The position numbers and the translations under genes were made by a program. The notes beneath the pieces are model-generated. The model saw only the letters and a list, made by a program, of their open reading frames with translations. It searched no databases and was not told the origin of the DNA. From Streptomyces sp. S3(2020) (GTDB taxonomy: Bacteria; Actinomycetota; Actinomycetes; Streptomycetales; Streptomycetaceae), in contig NZ_JABERD010000035.1 in the NCBI RefSeq assembly GCF_013044505.1, positions 1 through 61,458 of the forward strand: a stretch of DNA of 61,458 nucleotides, written 5' to 3'. Positions 58,017-61,458 of the stretch are shown here, piece after piece. How positions within the stretch are numbered: the stretch's first letter is position 1; the number at the start of each line of letters is the position of its first letter.

Positions 58017-59309
58017 ATGAAGACCCTGCTCAGCGGCGGCACTGTGATCAGCATGGACCCGCATGTCGGCGATCTCGCCCGCGGTGACGTGCTCATCGAG
58101 GACGGCGTGATCGTCGAGGTCGCCGAACGCATCGACGCACCGGACGCGGAGCGAATCGACGCGACCGACCGGATCGTCATGCCCGGCTTCGTCGACAACC
58201 ACCGCCACACCTGGCAGACCGCGTTCCGAGGCGTCGGCGCGGACTGGACGTTCCCCGAGTGGGCGGTGGCCATGCACGGCACGGTCAAACCCCACTACCA
58301 GCCCGAAGACGTCTACGCGGGCACCCTCCTCGGCCGCCTGGAGGCCCTCCACTCCGGCGTGACCACGATGCTCGACTGGTACCACGTCGCCCAGACCCCG
58401 CAGCACGAGGACGCCGCCGTCGCCGCACTGCGCGACGCGCCGGGACGGTCGATCTTCTGCCTCGGCGCCGGCTGGGGCACCCCCGACCCCGTCGACGCCG
58501 CCGTCCGCCGCGTCCACTCCCAACTTGCCGCCGATGGCCTGGTCACCATGGCGCTCGGACTGCGCGGGCCCGAGGCCACCAGCATGGACACCGTCGCCGA
58601 GGAGCTGAAGCTGGCGGCCGAACTCGACCTGCGCACCAGTCTGCACGTCGACATCACAGCCGGCGCTGTCGCCGATCTGCGCGAGCACGGTCTACTGCGG
58701 GACACCACCACGTTCGTGCACGGCAACGGGCTCAGCGACGAGGAACTGCGGATGCTCGCCGACGCGGGAAGCTCGCTGTCGATCAGCCCGGACGTCGAGC
58801 TGAAGATGGGCTTCGGCAACCCGATGACCGGCCGGGCACTGGCCGCCGGCCTACGCCCGACGCTGTCCATCGACGACGTCCCCTCCGTCGGCGGCGACAT
58901 GTTCTCCACCATGCGCACCGCATTCGCCGTCCAGCGGGGCCTCGACGGCGGCCTCCGCTCGCGCGACCTGCTCGCCTTCGCCACCGTCGACGCCGCCGCC
59001 TCGTGCGGACTCGACGCCCGCACGGGCAGCATCACACCCGGCAAGGACGCCGACATCATCCTCCTGCGCGCCGACGACCTGACCGTCTTCCCGGTCACCG
59101 ACCCGGCCGCCACCGTCGTCAGCGCCGGCCACCCCGGCCTGGTCGACACCGTCCTCGTCGCCGGCCGCGTGGTCAAACGCCACGGCGTACTGCTGGACGT
59201 GGACCTGGTGGCCCTACGGACCCGACTGCTCGAATCACGCAACCGGATCGCGGCGGCCGCCGGTATCCCGCTCGACGGCACATGGCGCCCCCAGCCGGCA
59301 TCGGAGTAG
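58017..59309 (+). CDS. Amidohydrolase (ATZ/TRZ, cytosine/8-oxoguanine deaminase-like)
   Basis: 430 aa, ATG 58017 with GAAGGAG. Metal ligands H62-x-H64 (DNHRHTW), a later HVD (LHVDI, about 218), HGNG (about 240) and the Asp in SIDDVPSVGGDMF (about 289) define the TIM-barrel amidohydrolase site. PGKDADIILL closes the composite beta-domain. Members deaminate or hydrolyse N-heterocycles. Position after the permease, 56 bp, suggests joint uptake and breakdown of a nitrogen compound. The exact substrate is unclear. Confidence 0.88.
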   Translation: MKTLLSGGTVISMDPHVGDLARGDVLIEDGVIVEVAERIDAPDAERIDATDRIVMPGFVDNHRHTWQTAFRGVGADWTFPEWAVAMHGTVKPHYQPEDVYAGTLLGRLEALHSGVTTMLDWYHVAQTPQHEDAAVAALRDAPGRSIFCLGAGWGTPDPVDAAVRRVHSQLAADGLVTMALGLRGPEATSMDTVAEELKLAAELDLRTSLHVDITAGAVADLREHGLLRDTTTFVHGNGLSDEELRMLADAGSSLSISPDVELKMGFGNPMTGRALAAGLRPTLSIDDVPSVGGDMFSTMRTAFAVQRGLDGGLRSRDLLAFATVDAAASCGLDARTGSITPGKDADIILLRADDLTVFPVTDPAATVVSAGHPGLVDTVLVAGRVVKRHGVLLDVDLVALRTRLLESRNRIAAAAGIPLDGTWRPQPASE

Positions 59310-59318
59310 GAGCACCTG

Positions 59319-59510
59319 GCATCCCCGCCGCAGACGTCGTGGTCACCATGGACTGCTGTGACGCCTGCCAGGTCTCCTCCGGCAGCGCTATCTCGACTGT
59401 CCCTGGACGACCCCGCAGGAGAGATGGTCGACAACGTCCGTCTCATACGAAACGACATCGAACGCCGTGTCCGCTTCCTTCTCGACGACCTCGGCGTCCC
59501 GGCACAGCGA
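59319..59510 (+). pseudogene. Arsenate reductase (LMW-phosphatase type) remnant
   Basis: The plus strand reads IPAADVVVTMDCCDACQVSS, then (one frame back) RYLDW, then (again one frame back) SLDDPAGEMVDNVRLIRNDI and ERRVRFLLDDLGVP. This follows the known ArsC order ADVVITMGCGDACP...YLDW-x-LDDPAG...VR-x-IRDEIE-RV. The N-terminal P-loop part is missing and two single-base deletions break the frame (near 59380 and 59393), so the gene is dead. Confidence 0.7.
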
Positions 59511-59627
59511 GCACCGACTGCATCCAATGCCTCGCCAGGCGCGGGGCAGATGGCTTTCGCTTGCTCAGGTTCTCCTCGGCACGGTCCAATCAAAGCAACT
59601 GAGACCAAAACTGAGACCACGCACGAC

Positions 59628-59659
59628 GAAGGGCCCCACCGCGAACGGTGGGGCCCTTC
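59628..59659 (-). terminator. Terminator of tRNA-Ser(GGA)
   Basis: 13-bp perfect stem GAAGGGCCCCACC / GGTGGGGCCCTTC, loop GCGAAC, 25 nt beyond the tRNA. Confidence 0.85.
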
Positions 59660-59684
59660 GACATCGTGCCCGGTGAGGCACTGG

Positions 59685-59769
59685 CGGAGGATACGAGATT
59701 CGAACTCGTGAGGGGTTGCCCCCAACACGCTTTCCAAGCGTGCGCCCTAGGCCTCTAGGCGAATCCTCC
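59685..59769 (-). tRNA. tRNA-Ser, anticodon GGA
   Basis: Acceptor GGAGGAT / ATCCTCC, discriminator G and an encoded CCA (59684-59682); anticodon stem CACGC / GCGTG with loop TTGGAAA (anticodon GGA); long variable arm (TTGGGGGCAACCCC); T-arm CACGAGTTCGAATCTCGT. It decodes UCC and UCU. tRNA-Ser genes are frequent phage and ICE attachment sites, but no duplicate of its 3' end was seen in the window. Confidence 0.96.
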
Positions 59770-59845
59770 GCGGCAAACAATACAAGACGTTGAGGAGTGC
59801 TCGCGAACTCGTTCCCACCCCCCGTCATCGGGTACTGTTTGGGCA

Positions 59846-59931
59846 GCCCCTCACGTGGCGCTATCTGACTGAACTCCCCCAGGGCCGGAAGGCAGCAAGG
59901 GTAGGTTGGCTCTGGCGGGTGCGTGGGGGGC
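59846..59931 (+). ncRNA. ffs: Signal recognition particle RNA (small bacterial type)
   Basis: Closing stem GCCCCTCACG (59846-59855) with CGTGGGGGGC (59922-59931). The apical domain has the conserved GGAA tetraloop in GCC-GGAA-GGC (59884-59893) followed by the asymmetric AGCAAGG (59894-59900), which together bind Ffh. The order tRNA-Ser - ffs - dnaX is usual in Streptomyces. A weak -10 (TACTGT, 59832-59837) lies just upstream. Confidence 0.93.
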
Positions 59932-60003
59932 GCTTGCGTTCCCGGGCCGGACGGAAGGCGCGCGGGGCCCGGGTTGTCAGTGGGCGCCTATAACCTCGTA
60001 TGC

Positions 60004-61458
60004 GTGTCGTCTCTCGCGCTGTACCGCCGCTATCGCCCGGAGTCGTTCGCCGAGGTCATCGGGCAGGAGCATGTCACCGACCCGTTGCAGCAGGCGCTGC
60101 GGAACAACCGGGTCAATCACGCGTACCTGTTCAGCGGGCCGCGCGGGTGTGGCAAGACGACCAGTGCGCGGATCCTGGCCCGGTGCCTGAACTGCGAGCA
60201 AGGTCCCACGCCGACCCCGTGCGGCGAGTGCCAGTCCTGCCAGGACCTCGCGCGCAACGGCCCGGGTTCCATCGACGTCATCGAGATCGACGCAGCCTCC
60301 CACGGTGGTGTGGACGACGCCCGTGAGCTGCGCGAGAAGGCCTTCTTCGGGCCCGCGAGCAGCCGGTACAAGATCTACATCATCGACGAGGCCCACATGG
60401 TCACGTCGGCCGGCTTCAACGCGCTGCTCAAGGTCGTCGAGGAGCCGCCGGAGCATCTGAAGTTCATCTTCGCGACCACCGAGCCCGAGAAGGTCATCGG
60501 CACCATCCGGTCGCGGACCCACCACTACCCCTTCCGGCTCGTGCCGCCCGGGACCCTGCGCGACTACCTCGGCGAGGTCTGCGGACACGAGAACATCCCG
60601 GTCGAGGAAGGCGTGCTGCCGCTCGTCGTGCGGGCGGGGCAGGGTTCCGTGCGTGACTCCATGTCCGTCATGGACCAACTCCTCTCCGGCGCGCGGGAGG
60701 ACGGTGTGACCTATGCCATGGCCACCTCCCTCCTCGGCTACACCGACGGCTCGCTCCTCGACTCCGTCGTCGAGGCCTTCGCCACCGGCGACGGAGCCGC
60801 CGCCTTCGAGGTCGTCGACCGGATCATCGAGGGTGGCAACGACCCGCGTCGCTTCGTCGCCGACCTCCTGGAGCGGCTGCGGGACCTGGTGATCCTCGCC
60901 GCCGTCCCGGATGCCACGGAGACCGGCCTCATCGACGCCCCCGCCGACGTCCTGGAGCGCATGCAGGCCCAGGCCGGTATCTTCGGCGCCGCCGAGCTCA
61001 GCCGCGCCGCCGACCTCGTCAACGCGGGCCTCACCGAGATGCGGGGCGCCACGGCCCCCCGCCTCCAGCTGGAGCTGATCTGCGCGCGCGTGCTGCTGCC
61101 GGCCGCTTACGGCGACGAACGGTCCGTGATGGCACGGCTCGACCGGCTGGAGCGTGGCGTGAACTTCTCCGGGGGCGGGGGTGCGCCCGCCATGGGGTAC
61201 GTCCCCGGGCCCGAGGCGGCGCACGGGGCAGCAGCGCACGGGGCAGTGGCCGCCGCGCCGGTTCCGCCTGGGGGCGGTGTCGCGGCTGCCCGGGCGGCGG
61301 TACGGGCTTCGGGTACGCCGAGTACGCCGAGTGGAGCTGCGGCCGGGGGACCTGCGGCGGGGAGCGCCCCGGCCTACGACCCCGCCTCCGTGCAAGCCGC
61401 ACCCACGGGCCCGGTACCCGGCGATACGGGCTTCGCTCAGCCCCAGCCTCCCCACGCC
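60004..61458 (+). CDS. dnaX: DNA polymerase III subunit gamma/tau (partial, 3' end outside)
   Basis: GTG 60004 opens a frame running to the window edge (485 codons). MSSLALYRRYRPESFAEVIG is the standard start; Walker A GPRGCGKT (45-52), zinc Cys cluster (C61, C64, C73, C76, C79; four of these bind), DEAH box D128-H131, and a helical collar domain (about 250-380). From about residue 395 the sequence becomes Gly/Ala/Pro-rich, the linker before domain IV/V. It is the clamp-loader ATPase of the replicase. The frame has no stop before the edge. Confidence 0.97.
   Translation, partial: MSSLALYRRYRPESFAEVIGQEHVTDPLQQALRNNRVNHAYLFSGPRGCGKTTSARILARCLNCEQGPTPTPCGECQSCQDLARNGPGSIDVIEIDAASHGGVDDARELREKAFFGPASSRYKIYIIDEAHMVTSAGFNALLKVVEEPPEHLKFIFATTEPEKVIGTIRSRTHHYPFRLVPPGTLRDYLGEVCGHENIPVEEGVLPLVVRAGQGSVRDSMSVMDQLLSGAREDGVTYAMATSLLGYTDGSLLDSVVEAFATGDGAAAFEVVDRIIEGGNDPRRFVADLLERLRDLVILAAVPDATETGLIDAPADVLERMQAQAGIFGAAELSRAADLVNAGLTEMRGATAPRLQLELICARVLLPAAYGDERSVMARLDRLERGVNFSGGGGAPAMGYVPGPEAAHGAAAHGAVAAAPVPPGGGVAAARAAVRASGTPSTPSGAAAGGPAAGSAPAYDPASVQAAPTGPVPGDTGFAQPQPPHA

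Larger units (their letters stand above)
59310..59684. other. 375-bp stretch with arsC remnant, short direct repeat and tRNA terminator
   Basis: Holds the arsenate-reductase fragment (59319-59510), a 10-bp direct repeat ACTGAGACCA (59598-59607, 59610-59619) and the terminator of the minus-strand tRNA. No intact gene. Confidence 0.6.

Noticed and set aside
59682..59769. att duplication at tRNA-Ser(GGA)
   Set aside because: No second copy of the tRNA 3' end was seen in the window, so no integrated element can be bounded here.

Overview
The window is a high-GC actinobacterial chromosome segment and almost certainly Streptomyces. The evidence is codon use with G or C in nearly every third position, frequent GTG starts, ATGA/GTGA coupled operons, Tat-type secretion signals, a DtxR/IdeR-type iron box, the paired sporulation-type sigma factors sigN and sigF, and the order sigN - sigF - tRNA-Ser - tadA - upp ... 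ffs - dnaX. From memory this order matches the SCO4020s-SCO4067 part of the S. coelicolor core; that is recollection, not a search.

Layout. 1-5.7 kb: secreted and small proteins, a GtrA-like membrane protein, a MarR regulator with a divergent small membrane protein, a DUF2797 protein and an ABM-domain protein. 5.8-12 kb: a coupled operon of OmpR-type response regulator, sensor kinase, polyprenol-phosphate-type GT2 fused to GtrA, and an ArnT/PMT-type mannosyltransferase. 12-15.6 kb: DHA2 efflux pump plus TetR, a frameshifted gene and an F420-type oxidoreductase. 15.7-19.8 kb: MarR / MFS / YceI locus in which the last two proteins share a carboxypeptidase-regulatory-like domain. 20-27.6 kb: sigN and sigF, a Dabb protein, an unlisted 58-aa membrane protein, tRNA-Ser(CGA), tadA with its partner gene, upp and a LytR_C protein. 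27.7-31.2 kb: HerA/DUF853 ATPase, small proteins, an HdeD-like membrane protein and a HhH-GPD protein.

31.2-35.9 kb is the most interesting functional unit. A near-consensus iron box separates a siderophore-interacting reductase from a divergent, translationally coupled set: cytosolic penicillin-acylase-type Ntn hydrolase, siderophore-type GNAT acyltransferase, DUF985 cupin and SDR. This suggests iron-regulated acyl-group processing of a siderophore.

36-45.3 kb: CopC-CopD fusion, a membrane protein, and a complete galactoside uptake/utilisation operon (Tat-type binding lipoprotein, two permeases, GH36, GH42). 45.4-49.2 kb: a DUF4287 protein and two tandem Stealth-family sugar-phosphate transferases. 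49.2-51.7 kb is accessory: 1 kb without an intact gene that holds an integrase remnant, then an AAA/DUF234 ATPase with a perfect AT-rich palindrome abutting its ribosome binding site. 51.7-59.3 kb: helicase_C_3/WYL-type protein, a decayed phzF fragment, an Lrp regulator divergent from a PLP sulfur-amino-acid enzyme, an APC permease and an amidohydrolase. 59.3-61.5 kb: a decayed arsenate-reductase fragment, tRNA-Ser(GGA), SRP RNA and the start of dnaX, cut by the window end.

Three genes show single-base deletions (14.5, 54.4 and 59.4 kb). Intergenic hairpin repeats typical of Streptomyces occur three times.
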